Shown here: positions 63,951 through 64,000 of the stretch, piece by piece
How the letters are laid out: each line of letters begins with the position of its first letter
Position numbering within the stretch: the stretch's first letter is position 1
Position numbers and translations under genes: made by a program
The notes under the pieces: model-generated
Databases searched by the model: none
What the model saw: the letters and a program-made list of their open reading frames with translations, nothing else
What the model was told of the DNA's origin: nothing
From: JACKAQ01 sp020634975 [NCBI: Calditrichia bacterium]
GTDB lineage: Bacteria; Calditrichota; Calditrichia; RBG-13-44-9
Assembly (NCBI GenBank): GCA_020634975.1
Contig: JACKAQ010000001.1
Span: forward strand, 186,001-250,000
Reading direction: 5' to 3'
DNA: 64,000 nt

Positions 63951-64000
63951 ATGCGAAAAGCAACGATTGAACGCAACACCAGCGAAACCCAAATTTCGAT
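63951..64000 (+). CDS. hisB: Imidazoleglycerol-phosphate dehydratase, N-terminus only
   Basis: The first 16 complete codons read MRKATIERNTSETQIS, the usual opening of a monofunctional HisB dehydratase (RxAxIxRNTxET). There is no N-terminal phosphatase domain as in the E. coli fusion. GAGGG precedes the ATG by four to five bases. The rest lies outside the window. It is controlled by the attenuator upstream. The missing phosphatase activity is probably supplied by the hisN gene at 14313. Confidence 0.85.
   Translation, partial: MRKATIERNTSETQIS

Noticed and set aside
1-64000. tRNA, rRNA, CRISPR, IS elements and prophage genes
   Set aside because: Looked for by typical motifs (tRNA T-loop, spaced repeats, transposase motifs, inverted terminal repeats) and none was recognised. 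Absence is by eye only.

Overview
The window reads as chromosome of a Gram-negative bacterium of the FCB-type lineages, most like Calditrichota (Caldithrix relatives). That is inference from several features. It has an LPS heptose epimerase (hldD), an OMPP1/FadL porin and an Oar-like TonB-dependent receptor. Two secreted proteins end in the NYPNPFNP-type C-terminal sorting domain. A CcoN-CcoO fusion sits in a cbb3 oxidase operon, and one promoter fits the Bacteroidota TTTG-N19-TAnnTTTG pattern. Several genes start with TTG behind a strong Shine-Dalgarno. No tRNA, rRNA, CRISPR array, IS element or prophage was seen.

Layout. 1-4242 (minus): partial acyl-CoA thiolase, ribosomal protein S1 with an acidic tail, hldD. 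4394-8378 (minus): a three-gene phosphorelay operon whose first gene is a plant ethylene-receptor-like kinase. 8662-13644 (minus): FadL-like porin, DUF885 hydrolase, caspase-DUF1566 protein. 13794-16253 (plus): membrane HEAGH protein, histidinol-phosphatase (hisN), WD40 propeller. 16367-21516 (minus): small sigma-factor locus, lipoprotein, S9A oligopeptidase. 21822-33323 (plus): modular surface protein, Nudix hydrolase, a chorismate-lyase-like / flavin-halogenase-like / thioesterase trio, TonB-type receptor, NPP phosphodiesterase. 33451-35048 (minus): YceH and a class I glutamine amidotransferase. 35360-39916 (plus): AbrB/PIN pair running into yqeC/yqeB-like genes, then YceI-like and TPR proteins. 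39957-41942 (minus): GCS2-CBS ligase. 42484-51059 (plus): complete cbb3 oxidase structural and assembly operon, then a response regulator. 51756-55489 (minus): a secreted LVIVD-type gene broken by three frameshifts, and a GWxTD-domain protein. 55921-63712 (plus): metH, HAD phosphatase, pyrE, CelD-like acyltransferase, SGNH hydrolase. 63746-64000 (plus): start of a histidine operon.

The strongest unannotated find is at the right edge. A 16-codon leader peptide with five His codons (MFTINHNLHHHHLTDQ) is followed by mutually exclusive antiterminator and terminator hairpins and then by the start of hisB. This is classical histidine attenuation readable directly from sequence. The hisB start is that of a monofunctional dehydratase, which fits with the separate hisN at 14313. 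Other notable items are the ethylene-receptor-like kinase with all seven key ETR1 residues at a constant offset, the YqeB/YqeC-like pair whose YqeC P-loop is degenerate, and intercistronic hairpins in the cbb3 operon.
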